A stretch of 11,478 nucleotides of DNA from Bacteroidales bacterium (GCA_030526445.1 JAUNCV010000057.1:1-11478); one strand, 5' to 3'. Positions 1-6,654 are shown, numbered from the stretch's first letter. The notes: generated by a model not told the origin, from the sequence alone. Program-made: numbers and translations.

Positions 1-44
1 GGCATCGAAAATTCGCTGTTTTTTCCAAAAATGGCATCGAAAAT
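1..44. repeat. 12-bp direct repeat GGCATCGAAAAT
   Basis: GGCATCGAAAAT occurs at 1-12 and again at 33-44, 32 bases apart, upstream of the GH105 promoter. The spacing is about three helical turns, so paired activator sites are possible, but the left copy sits at the window edge and the repeat may belong to something larger outside. Function unknown. Confidence 0.35.
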
Positions 45-99
45 GCTGAATCTTGATTTCCTCAATCTCTTACCTATGTTGTAGATTTCGGCTCAAAAA

Positions 100-131
100 T
101 TTCCTCAGTTCCGAAAAACTTACTATCTTTG
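100..131 (+). promoter_or_regulatory. Bacteroidetes-type promoter for the GH105/lyase operon
   Basis: A -7 element TATCTTTG lies at 124-131, matching the Bacteroidetes consensus TAnnTTTG. TTTC at 100-103 is a 3-of-4 match to the -33 TTTG, with a 20-base spacer. Transcription would start near 138, giving a leader of about 55 bases before the ATG at 194. The rest of 1-193 holds no gene that I can support, only a 12-base direct repeat near the left edge. Confidence 0.6.
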
Positions 132-193
132 CACCAACATTAAGCCGCAATGGTGGCTATTCTTCAGTATTTTCATAACAAAAATGTCTTAGT

Positions 194-1390
194 ATGAAAA
201 CCTTATTTTATAACCTTCTTCTTGCAGCCGTAGTAGCATCTTGTGCAAATGCACCCAAAGAGAATCTGCCCAATGGCGACGAAATTTTGGCTACTATCGA
301 CAAGGTAAATCTTCACTGGCAGGCAGAGCATCCGTTGCTCACGGCCGATAGTCTTCCGTTCCGCCCTTACAGCAACAACAGCCCGTTCTGGGACAATGCT
401 GCCTACCACACCGGAAACATGGAGGCCTATAAACTCACCCACAATGAAACCTATCTGGCCTATACCAAGGCTTGGGCCGAATCGAACCTCTATATGGGTG
501 CCACAAGTACCGATACCACAGAGTGGCTCTATCATTATGGCGAAACTCCGAAACATGTGCTTTTCGGCGATTGGCAAATCTGCTTCCAGACCTATTGTGA
601 CCTTTATAATCTTGAGCCTGAGCCCAAAAAGATTGCCCGAGCCCGTGAGGTGATGGAGTATGAGATGGCTACCCCAAACAATGATTACTGGTGGTGGGCC
701 GATGGCCTTTATATGGTCATGCCCGTAATGACCAAACTCTATAACATCACAGGCAATGCTCAGTATCTTGACAAACTGCACGAATATTGGACCTATGCCA
801 AAGAGCTGATGTATGACAACAAGACCCTCATTGGCGATACTTTGGCCAATGAACCACAATTCCTTTTCTATCGCGATGGCAAGTATTTATATCCTAAGCA
901 TCAGAGTGTCAATGGCGTTAAGGATTTCTGGGCTCGAGGTTGCGGATGGGTTGTAGCAGGTCTGGCCAAAGTGTTGCAAGATTTGCCCGAAGACTGCCAG
1001 TATAAGGCCGAATTCCTCACCACATATAAAGAAATGTGTGCTGCCGTAAAGGCTTGCCAGCAGCCCGAGGGTTACTGGACACGCTCTCTGCTCGATGCAG
1101 AACAGGCTCCCGGACCCGAAACCAGTGGCACTGCATTCTTCACCTACGGCCTGCTCTGGGGCATCAACAACGGCATTCTTGACCGAAGTGAATACTTGCC
1201 AACAGCACTCAAGGCATGGGAATATCTCACCCAAACCGCTCTTCAGCCCGATGGCCGTGTGGGCTATGTTCAGCCTATTGGCGAGCGTGCCATTCCAGGT
1301 CAGGTGGTCGATGCCAACTCTACGTCAAACTTTGGTGTAGGAGCCTTCTTGCTCGCTTCGTGCGAAATGTATCGTCTCATTCAGAAATAA
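194..1390 (+). CDS. GH105 unsaturated uronyl hydrolase, lipoprotein
   Basis: Predicted glycoside hydrolase family 105 enzyme (YteR/RhiN-like, six-hairpin fold). Such enzymes hydrate and release the 4,5-unsaturated uronic acid that a polysaccharide lyase leaves at the non-reducing end of an oligosaccharide. Seen in the 398 residues: a lipoprotein signal with lipobox VASC (Cys17), an aromatic-plus-Asp segment WWWADGLYM at 166-174 where the family carries its catalytic Asp (probably D170), FWARGCGW at 245-252, the segment ETSGTAFFTYGLLWGINNG at 309-327, and GVGAFLLASCEMYRL near the C-terminus. Length is normal for the family. No acidic run follows Cys17, so a periplasmic-facing anchor is more likely than surface display (inference). 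The next gene starts two bases after this stop, so the two are probably cotranscribed and act in sequence: lyase first, GH105 second. Subfamily specificity (rhamnogalacturonan, glucuronan or arabinogalactan products) cannot be read from sequence alone. Confidence 0.9.
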   Translation: MKTLFYNLLLAAVVASCANAPKENLPNGDEILATIDKVNLHWQAEHPLLTADSLPFRPYSNNSPFWDNAAYHTGNMEAYKLTHNETYLAYTKAWAESNLYMGATSTDTTEWLYHYGETPKHVLFGDWQICFQTYCDLYNLEPEPKKIARAREVMEYEMATPNNDYWWWADGLYMVMPVMTKLYNITGNAQYLDKLHEYWTYAKELMYDNKTLIGDTLANEPQFLFYRDGKYLYPKHQSVNGVKDFWARGCGWVVAGLAKVLQDLPEDCQYKAEFLTTYKEMCAAVKACQQPEGYWTRSLLDAEQAPGPETSGTAFFTYGLLWGINNGILDRSEYLPTALKAWEYLTQTALQPDGRVGYVQPIGERAIPGQVVDANSTSNFGVGAFLLASCEMYRLIQK

Positions 1391-1392
1391 TT

Positions 1393-2691
1393 ATGCGAAA
1401 AATATTCTTCACTCTTCTCTCTTTGATTTTCCTCACAGCTTGCTCTTCTAAGCCAGAGGAAGTTTCGGCCCGACTGATTGAGGTTGGCACAGGTTTCAGC
1501 AGCACATCGGTCAACACAACCGTATTTCGCAACAGCTCTGTGGCCACATTGGGCCAGACCCAGTTCATTGCCTATTATGATGCCGAGGGCTTTGTGACAC
1601 TTGGCAAACGTAATCTTGCTGACGAGAAATTTGAGACGAAACGCACTCAGTATCAAGGTAATGTGAATGATGCTCATAATGTCATTTCGCTCATGGTGGA
1701 TGGTGATGGCTATCTGCATCTTTCGTTCGATCATCATGGCCATCCGCTCAAGTATTGCCGCAGTCTTGAGCCATTCTCCATGACGTTGGGTGAACTTGAA
1801 CCCATGTTGGGCAATGATGAGCAGGATGTTACCTATCCCGAATTCTATCGTCTGGCCGATGGCGGTTTGCTCTTTGCCTATCGCAGTGGCGCTTCGGGCC
1901 GAGGCAATCTGGTGCTGAATCGTTATGACCTCAAGAGCCGCTCGTGGCAACGTGTTCAGGATATCCTGATAGATGGTGAAAATCAGCGAAATGCCTATTG
2001 GCAACTCTATGTCGATGCCAAGGGAACGATACATGTATCGTGGGTTTGGCGAGAGACTTGGATGGTAGAAACCAATCATGATCTTTGCTATGCCTGCTCG
2101 AAGGATAACGGCAAAACTTGGCAGAAGAGTGATGGCACACGCTATGAATTGCCTATTACGAAGGATAATGCCGAATATGCGTGCCGCATTCCGCAGGAGA
2201 GCGAACTGATAAATCAGACCTCTATGTCGACCGATGCAGAAGGTCATCCTTTCATTGCCACCTACTGGCGCGAACAGAACGACTCCATTCCGCAATATCG
2301 CATGGTTTGGCACGATGGCGAGCAGTGGCACCAACAGCAGATAAGTCACCGCAAAACGCCTTTCAGCCTCAAGGGCGGTGGCACGAAGATGATTCCTATA
2401 GCTCGTCCTCGCATGGCTGTGGCTGGCAGTACAGCTTATTATATTATTCGTGATGAGGAGTTAGGCAGCCTTGTGTCAATGTATTATACCCATGACCTTC
2501 ATTCGGGCCAATGGCAGCTTTGTCACCTCACCGATTTTGCCGTTCATGCATGGGAGCCATCGATCGACACTGAACTCTGGAAGCTGCATAACAAACTGCA
2601 CATCTTTGTGCAAGACACTTATCAGGGCGATGGCGAGACGACGGTTGCCTCAGAGGCATCGGCCGTTTATGTGCTCGAGGTGAACCAGTGA
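1393..2691 (+). CDS. BNR_4-type beta-propeller protein, probable polysaccharide lyase
   Basis: A 432-residue predicted lipoprotein (lipobox LTAC, Cys17) with the look of the BNR_4 repeat family, the fold shared by ulvan lyases of families PL24/PL25 and related uronate lyases. Beta-propeller cues are blades such as SLMVDGDGYLHLSF and LYVDAKGTIHVSW, and an Asp-box-like SKDNGKTW at 236-243. Residues at positions expected for PL24/PL25 catalysis are present: His95 in DAHN, His114/115 in DHH, Tyr148 in TYPEF and Arg164 in YRSG. I therefore infer an active lyase cutting next to a uronic acid, its product going to the adjacent GH105. The start is the ATG at 1393, two bases after the GH105 stop; an upstream in-frame ATG at 1216 lies wholly inside GH105 and would remove the signal peptide. 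The alternative is a non-catalytic or differently acting BNR protein. Family assignment is by motif memory, not by search. Confidence 0.75.
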   Translation: MRKIFFTLLSLIFLTACSSKPEEVSARLIEVGTGFSSTSVNTTVFRNSSVATLGQTQFIAYYDAEGFVTLGKRNLADEKFETKRTQYQGNVNDAHNVISLMVDGDGYLHLSFDHHGHPLKYCRSLEPFSMTLGELEPMLGNDEQDVTYPEFYRLADGGLLFAYRSGASGRGNLVLNRYDLKSRSWQRVQDILIDGENQRNAYWQLYVDAKGTIHVSWVWRETWMVETNHDLCYACSKDNGKTWQKSDGTRYELPITKDNAEYACRIPQESELINQTSMSTDAEGHPFIATYWREQNDSIPQYRMVWHDGEQWHQQQISHRKTPFSLKGGGTKMIPIARPRMAVAGSTAYYIIRDEELGSLVSMYYTHDLHSGQWQLCHLTDFAVHAWEPSIDTELWKLHNKLHIFVQDTYQGDGETTVASEASAVYVLEVNQ

Positions 2692-2717
2692 TTTGTGTGT
2701 GTTGAGGGCCAAGTCGG

Positions 2718-2776
2718 GTCATCACTTAAGACCGACGCCGGTCATAAGTGATGACTGACGTCGGTCTTAAGTGATG
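2718..2776. repeat. Three-copy palindromic repeat between convergent genes
   Basis: One unit appears three times. Copy 1 (2720-2737) is the exact reverse complement of copy 3 (2759-2776), 18 of 18 bases. Copy 2 (2736-2753) is a direct repeat of copy 3 with 16 of 18 matches. Copies 1 and 2 alone form a 17-bp hairpin (2718-2734 with 2739-2755, one A-A mismatch, 4-base loop), while copies 1 and 3 form an 18-bp perfect hairpin with a 21-base loop; the two structures exclude each other. The element lies between the lyase stop (2691) and the GH43 stop (2779), so it could end or protect both transcripts. No T-run follows on either strand, so it is not a textbook intrinsic terminator. Confidence 0.8.
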
Positions 2777-2778
2777 CC

Positions 2779-4146
2779 TTATTGTACTGTTTGGAGCTGC
2801 CACCAATCGAAGTCGAAGAGCTGCTCGTCTCCACCTCGGAAAAGGATGATGACATCGTGCTTTCCGGTTGGTGCCTCTTTGATGTTTGCCGAACATTCGG
2901 CCTCACTGGTTACCTGAACTGAGGCGAATGGTTTGCCATCGAGCTTATCGAGATAGAACTCAATGGTGCCTTCGTTGCGAAGAGACTCGACCTTGAGTGT
3001 GAGTTGCTTGGCGCCACCCTGGGCGAAATCAACTTCGCGCACCTTGACCCAGTCGCCATTGTGAATGCTGGTGACAAAGTGATGCTCGCCTGCCAGACGG
3101 TCAAGTTTCACGCCATAGCTGTGCGACATGGTTTCGCCCTCAACACGCTGGTACGGATTGATGGTGCCAACAGGTGCCACACCCTCTTGTGTGAACGGAA
3201 TGAACGGGATAGAGCCATCGTCATTGAACTTAAACTCCTCAATGCAAGTGGCGCGACGGAAACCTCCGCCATTTTCAAGCATGCCGTTGTGATAGAACAT
3301 ATAGTCATGACCCTTGTAGGTGATGTTGCCACCATGGATGGTGAATGAGTTCTGCGCTTCGTCCATGATTCGGCCACGGAAGGTCCATGGGCCATCGATG
3401 CTTGGAGCTGTTGAATAGGCCATATATTCGGGCACACCGCCAGCGGGATAAGAGGCATAGTAGGTGTCGCCACGACGCATTACCCAGGGACCCTCTTCAT
3501 ATTGGGTCATCATGCGTTTCTGGCCGATGCTCCAGTCCATCTTTGACTGCAAATCGCCAAATGCTTTCGGGTCGGTGTATCCTGGAACCTCTTTGTAGCC
3601 ATCGGCAAAAGAAATCATGTCTTTGTTGAGTTTGCCATACCAGAAACCTTTGTTGCCCCAGAAGAGGTATGGCGTGCCATCGTTGTCAATGAAAACGGTT
3701 GGGTCAATGAAGCCGAAACCTGTAGCCAAAGGGCCGCCAATGGCATCGCGCCAGGGACCAGTGGGTTTGTCGGCCACAGCTACAGCCAGAGCATCTTTGC
3801 CATCGGCTGTGTTGCAGCAGAGATACCAGTACCACTTTCCTTGATACTCAACGGCCTGAGCAGCCCAAGCTCGGTCGCCTTGAGCCGCCCATTTGAAGGT
3901 GGCGGTGTTGACTTGTGCTCCGAGGTAGGTCCAGTTAACCATGTCTTCGCTCGAAAATACAAGCCAGTCTTTCATTTTAAAATATACGGCATCATCTTCG
4001 TCATGGTCAACGAAGAGATACACTTTCCCGTCGTGCACATAGGGTGCAGGGTCTGGGGTGTAAATAGCACTGATAGCTGGATTTTGAGCCAGAGCCAGAG
4101 TGGCGGTCATTGCCGAAGCGGCAGCCAGAATTGTTCTTTTGTTCAT
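2779..4146 (-). CDS. GH43 glycosidase with C-terminal CBM6-like domain, secreted
   Basis: Predicted five-bladed beta-propeller glycoside hydrolase of family 43, acting on arabinose or xylose linkages in plant cell-wall glycans. All three expected acidic residues are visible: general base Asp32 in TPDPAPY, pKa-modulating Asp148 in FIDPTVF, and general acid Glu218 in YEEGPW; His271 sits in the HGG motif. Residues about 332-455 form a CBM6-like carbohydrate-binding domain ending in DFDWWQL. The N-terminus (MNKRTILAAASAMTATLALA, then Q) is a signal peptide with a likely cut at 20/21 and no lipobox, so the enzyme is probably periplasmic or secreted. The 455-residue length and the domain order resemble arabinoxylan arabinofuranosidases (GH43_29-like), but the subfamily is a guess. 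It has its own promoter and is convergent with the lyase operon. Confidence 0.88.
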   Translation of the reverse strand: MNKRTILAAASAMTATLALAQNPAISAIYTPDPAPYVHDGKVYLFVDHDEDDAVYFKMKDWLVFSSEDMVNWTYLGAQVNTATFKWAAQGDRAWAAQAVEYQGKWYWYLCCNTADGKDALAVAVADKPTGPWRDAIGGPLATGFGFIDPTVFIDNDGTPYLFWGNKGFWYGKLNKDMISFADGYKEVPGYTDPKAFGDLQSKMDWSIGQKRMMTQYEEGPWVMRRGDTYYASYPAGGVPEYMAYSTAPSIDGPWTFRGRIMDEAQNSFTIHGGNITYKGHDYMFYHNGMLENGGGFRRATCIEEFKFNDDGSIPFIPFTQEGVAPVGTINPYQRVEGETMSHSYGVKLDRLAGEHHFVTSIHNGDWVKVREVDFAQGGAKQLTLKVESLRNEGTIEFYLDKLDGKPFASVQVTSEAECSANIKEAPTGKHDVIILFRGGDEQLFDFDWWQLQTVQ

Positions 4147-4185
4147 AGTGGTAAAGTGAAAAAAAATGTGTTAGTTATATGGCTG

Positions 4186-4216
4186 CAAAGATATGTCAAA
4201 AAAAGTGATTTTTCAA
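4186..4216 (-). promoter_or_regulatory. Promoter of the GH43 gene
   Basis: On the minus strand TATCTTTG (4193-4186) matches the Bacteroidetes -7 consensus, and TTG (4216-4214) lies 20 bases upstream as a -33 element. The predicted start is roughly 35 bases before the GH43 ATG at 4146. The ten bases TATCTTTGCA are identical to those in the GH105 and META-gene promoters. Confidence 0.6.
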
Positions 4217-4217
4217 G

Positions 4218-4251
4218 TTTCTCGAGGAGAAAATTTTGAAACCTCGCGAGG
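4218..4251. promoter_or_regulatory. Inverted repeats upstream of the GH43 promoter, possible operator
   Basis: Two palindromic elements sit immediately upstream of the -33 element: TTTCTC/GAGAAA arms at 4218-4223 and 4227-4232, and the perfect 10-bp palindrome CCTCGCGAGG at 4242-4251. The position suits binding of an activator. No regulator gene lies in the window, so the assignment is tentative. Confidence 0.3.
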
Positions 4252-4255
4252 AAAC

Positions 4256-4299
4256 AAAAAAACGTGTGCCTGAGTCTTGTGAAAAGACCGAGGCACACG
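4256..4299 (-). terminator. Intrinsic terminator of the META-domain lipoprotein gene
   Basis: Read on the minus strand, arm 4299-4284 pairs with arm 4278-4263 over 16 positions with two mismatches and a 5-base loop, followed at once by seven T residues (4262-4256). It begins 25 bases after the stop codon. This is a clear Rho-independent terminator and separates this gene from the downstream GH43 unit. Confidence 0.9.
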
Positions 4300-4324
4300 C
4301 TTGGTTTATCTTAGCAAAAATTGC

Positions 4325-4807
4325 TTACTTGGTGAGGGTGAGGATCACCTTGTCGCCCTTCTTGAGGCTGAGGGTGTTCTCGTTCTGCTCAACGCCCATG
4401 TCGCCAAGGAAAGTCTTAGCCAAAACCTCCTCAACAGCCATAGCTGCAGGGCTGCCCATCATGCGGGTCATGCCAGACTCACCGAAGTTGATGCTCTTCT
4501 CGCCGAGGGTGATAGGACCGAAAACGGTGTTAGCACCAGCGGTAGCTGCATAAGCGGTATCGCCAGAGATGGTGAGCTTAACGTCAACACCTGAAGGAAT
4601 GTCGAAATTTGCGATTGAAGCAACCTTCCACTCACCGTTGATGTCGAGCTTTGAAGCCTCAGCAGCAGCTGCTGGAGCCTCTTCAACAGCAGCGGTCTCC
4701 TGAGCTGGAGCCTCAGCATTGTTCTCGTTGTTAGCCTGCTTGGTTGAGCAAGAAGCAGCGCAAAGGGCGATGCCCATAGCTGCCATCATCATTACATTCT
4801 TTTTCAT
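4325..4807 (-). CDS. META-domain (HslJ-like) lipoprotein
   Basis: A 160-residue predicted lipoprotein: signal MKKNVMMMAAMGIALCAASC with Cys20, then an Ala/Glu/Asn-rich low-complexity linker (about 24-52), then a META-type domain (about 54-160). Domain cues are NGEWKV at 57-62, the GANTVFGPITL stretch starting at 91, INFGESGMTRM at 106-116 and a closing LSLKKGDKVILTLTK. The family is an exported fold linked in other bacteria (HslJ) to heat, antibiotic or envelope stress; no enzymatic activity is established. There is no acidic run after Cys20, so an inner-leaflet, periplasm-facing anchor is plausible. It is monocistronic, with its own promoter and terminator, and need not relate to glycan use. 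Confident in lipoprotein status, moderately so in the domain name. Confidence 0.75.
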   Translation of the reverse strand: MKKNVMMMAAMGIALCAASCSTKQANNENNAEAPAQETAAVEEAPAAAAEASKLDINGEWKVASIANFDIPSGVDVKLTISGDTAYAATAGANTVFGPITLGEKSINFGESGMTRMMGSPAAMAVEEVLAKTFLGDMGVEQNENTLSLKKGDKVILTLTK

Positions 4808-4906
4808 TTTTCCAAAAAGATTATTTAATTAATTTTTTTCAAATACTTACAGAATTGACTTAAAGAATTGCTGCTATATATTTGGGTTTATTTCAAAAAC
4901 TGAGTG

Positions 4907-4939
4907 CAAAGATACACATTTAATGCGACGAATGTGCAA
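4907..4939 (-). promoter_or_regulatory. Promoter of the META-domain gene
   Basis: Minus-strand TATCTTTG (4914-4907) matches the -7 consensus. TTG at 4939-4937 is a possible -33 element, although the 22-base spacer is slightly long. Transcription would start near 4900, giving an AT-rich leader of about 95 bases before the ATG at 4807. Confidence 0.5.
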
Positions 4940-5144
4940 GGTGAGTCGCGAATTTGCTCCCCACTGGGTTCGAAAATGCCACTTTTTCAGCTATTTGCAA
5001 ACAAAGTGTGTCATTATTACGCCTCTTTTCTTGCATTTGCACATGCTCTGATAAAAGAAGAAATGAACATACTTGTTGACAAATATGTTCATTCTTGTGT
5101 GGATAATACTGTTGATAACTGTGTTTATTTGTTAAAACAGCAGA
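4940..5144. other. AT-rich intergenic region with DnaA-box-like 9-mers
   Basis: No gene is supported here (the whole gap between the META gene and pdxT is 4808-5144). TGTGGATAA at 5098-5106 is the exact reverse complement of the classical DnaA box TTATCCACA. TGTTGATAA at 5110-5118 differs by one base, has the same orientation and lies 12 bases away. TGTTGACAA at 5074-5082 is a weaker two-mismatch copy. Two or three 9-mers in AT-rich DNA can occur by chance, so I do not call an origin. Confidence 0.35.
5062..5093 (-). terminator. AT-rich inverted repeat, possible pdxT terminator
   Basis: AATGAACATA (5062-5071) and TATGTTCATT (5084-5093) are perfect 10-bp inverted arms around a 12-base loop. 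On the minus strand it lies about 50 bases past the pdxT stop and is followed by a pyrimidine-rich TCTTCTTTT. The stem is weak in G+C, so it may equally be a protein-binding palindrome. Confidence 0.4.
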
Positions 5145-5693
5145 TTACTTTTTATCGATGAGCTCTAAAAAGAGTGCGTGCAGCTGTGTGCTTTCGGTCA
5201 ACTCTGGGTGGAAAGCTGTGACAAGTTGTTTGCCTTGGCGAGCTGCTACGATTCGGCCATCCACCTCGGCAAGTACCTCAACCTCAGGGCCAACCTCTTC
5301 AATATATGGTGCGCGAATAAAGGTCATTGGCACAGAACCAATGCCTTTGACTTCGGCCACAGTGTTGAAGCTGCCCAACTGTCGGCCATAGGCATTTCGT
5401 TTGGCAAGGATATCCATGGTGCCGAGGTGTTCGCGATCGAGCATGATGAGGCCGGCACAGGTGCCGAATACAGGCAAGCCGGCTTCGATTTCGGCCTTGA
5501 TGGGAGCGAAGAGCTGCTCATCGTTCATGATTTTGAGCATGGCAGTGCTTTCGCCACCAGGAATGACGAGTGCATCTTTGGGCTGCTGCCAGTCGGCAGG
5601 TTTGCGCACCTGAAAGGTTTCGGCTCCCAACTGCTGCAGCATTTGCTCATGTTCGGCAAAAGCGCCCTGAAGTGCTAAAATAGCTATTTTCAT
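5145..5693 (-). CDS. pdxT: Pyridoxal 5'-phosphate synthase glutaminase subunit PdxT
   Basis: Class I glutamine amidotransferase subunit of the DXP-independent vitamin B6 pathway. It hydrolyses glutamine and passes ammonia to PdxS, which makes pyridoxal 5'-phosphate; it acts in the cytosol as part of the PdxS/PdxT complex. The 182 residues carry the family hallmarks: GGEST at 46-50, the nucleophile Cys79 in FGTCAG, KRNAYGRQ at 98-105, FIRAPYIE at 125-132, and the catalytic pair His162/Glu164 in FHPELT. Length is slightly below the usual 190-200 but every motif is present. It lies directly downstream of pdxS, separated by 45 bases that contain a terminator-like hairpin. Confidence 0.96.
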   Translation of the reverse strand: MKIAILALQGAFAEHEQMLQQLGAETFQVRKPADWQQPKDALVIPGGESTAMLKIMNDEQLFAPIKAEIEAGLPVFGTCAGLIMLDREHLGTMDILAKRNAYGRQLGSFNTVAEVKGIGSVPMTFIRAPYIEEVGPEVEVLAEVDGRIVAARQGKQLVTAFHPELTESTQLHALFLELIDKK

Positions 5694-5707
5694 TTTGACT
5701 ATTTATT

Positions 5708-5732
5708 AAAAAGCCCCCTGAAAAACAGGGGG
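5708..5732 (-). terminator. Intrinsic terminator-like hairpin between pdxS and pdxT
   Basis: Arms CCCCCTG (5714-5720) and CAGGGGG (5726-5732) form a 7-bp G+C-rich stem with a 5-base loop, followed on the minus strand by C and five T residues (5712-5708). It starts six bases after the pdxS stop and ends 14 bases before the pdxT start. Partial termination would lower pdxT relative to pdxS. Confidence 0.75.
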
Positions 5733-5738
5733 TTGTTT

Positions 5739-6611
5739 TTACTTGCCACGTTCAGCCATGAGGAGCTGAATCTCGCTTTCGTTGATGCCTACCATTGCTT
5801 CGCCGAGGTCTTCGCTGAGTTCGGCCAAGATCTTTGGGTCATTGTAGTTGGTTACAGCCTTCACAATGGCCTGTGCACGCTTCACTGGGTCGCCACTCTT
5901 GAAGATGCCGCTGCCCACAAACACGCCTTCAGCACCCAACTGCATCATGAGAGCAGCATCGGCTGGAGTTGCAACGCCACCGGCTGCAAAGTTTACAACT
6001 GGGAGCTTGCCGTTGTCGTGAACATACTGAACCAGCTCGTATGGCACGCGCAACTGCTTGGCTGCCTCATAGAGCTCGTCTTCGCTCATTGATGAGAGGC
6101 GGCGGATTTCGCTCTGCATCATGCGCATGTGGCGTACGGCCTGAATTACATCGCCGGTACCAGGTTCGCCCTTGGTGCGAATCATGGTTGCGCCTTCGTT
6201 GATGCGACGGAGAGCTTCGCCCAAATCTTTGGCACCACACACGAATGGCACCTTGAAGCGACGCTTGTCAATGTGATAAACATCATCGGCCGGAGAGAGT
6301 ACTTCGCTCTCGTCAATATAGTCAATTTCGATGGCCTCAAGAATCTGTGCCTCAACAAAATGACCGATGCGGCACTTAGCCATCACCGGAATGGTCACTG
6401 CCTCCTGAATGCCCTTGATCATCTTAGGATCGCTCATACGACTCACGCCACCAGCTGCACGAATATCGGCTGGAATGCGCTCGAGTGCCATAACTGCACA
6501 AGCACCGGCTGCCTCAGCAATGCGTGCCTGTTCGGGGGTTGTAACGTCCATGATTACACCGCCTTTGAGCATCTGTGCCAACTGGCGGTTTAAAGAAGTT
6601 CTCTCTTCCAT
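5739..6611 (-). CDS. pdxS: Pyridoxal 5'-phosphate synthase subunit PdxS
   Basis: The synthase subunit: a (beta/alpha)8 barrel that condenses ribose 5-phosphate, glyceraldehyde 3-phosphate and PdxT-supplied ammonia into pyridoxal 5'-phosphate. Diagnostic segments include GGVIMDVTTPEQA (holding the substrate-binding Asp), ALERIPADIRAAGGVSRM, VMAKCRIGHFVEAQ with the Lys that forms the first covalent intermediate, RTKGEPGTG with the second Lys, and NFAAGGVATPADA, followed by the phosphate-binding GSGIFKS. I chose the ATG at 6611 (MEERTSL, 290 residues); a TTG two codons upstream (6617) is in frame but unneeded. With the ATG start the key residues are D22, K79 and K147. It is the first gene of a pdxS-pdxT unit; identity is certain and the gene is intact. 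Confidence 0.97.
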   Translation of the reverse strand: MEERTSLNRQLAQMLKGGVIMDVTTPEQARIAEAAGACAVMALERIPADIRAAGGVSRMSDPKMIKGIQEAVTIPVMAKCRIGHFVEAQILEAIEIDYIDESEVLSPADDVYHIDKRRFKVPFVCGAKDLGEALRRINEGATMIRTKGEPGTGDVIQAVRHMRMMQSEIRRLSSMSEDELYEAAKQLRVPYELVQYVHDNGKLPVVNFAAGGVATPADAALMMQLGAEGVFVGSGIFKSGDPVKRAQAIVKAVTNYNDPKILAELSEDLGEAMVGINESEIQLLMAERGK

Positions 6612-6654
6612 TTTCAATATACTTTTACTATTATACTTTCGATTTTTGATGGCG

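Noticed and set aside
184..192. A two-codon upstream reading frame (ATG TCT TAG) just before GH105
   Set aside because: Too short to support as a leader peptide, and nothing suggests attenuation at this site.
1216..1392. An earlier in-frame start for the lyase-like gene
   Set aside because: It would overlap GH105 by nearly 60 codons and bury the lipoprotein signal that begins exactly at the ATG at 1393.
1381..2349. A 322-codon open frame on the minus strand
   Set aside because: It is antisense to the lyase-like gene, which has a signal peptide, propeller motifs and operon spacing; the shadow has none of these.
4955..4980. A tRNA T-arm-like stretch containing GGTTCGAAA
   Set aside because: The flanks do not pair into a T stem, and no acceptor, D or anticodon arm can be drawn around it; chance similarity.
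5050..5130. A chromosomal origin of replication
   Set aside because: Only one exact and one near DnaA box are present, with no dnaA or dnaN nearby and no way to measure strand skew from this window.
4904..5161. A plus-strand frame of 85 codons, with an inner ATG at 5064 giving a 32-residue peptide
   Set aside because: It covers the META promoter, the inverted repeat and DnaA-like boxes, has no recognisable domain, and overlaps the end of pdxT. It is better read as intergenic DNA.
5178..5678. A 166-codon open frame on the plus strand
   Set aside because: It is antisense to pdxT, whose every catalytic motif is present; there is no promoter and no recognisable domain.
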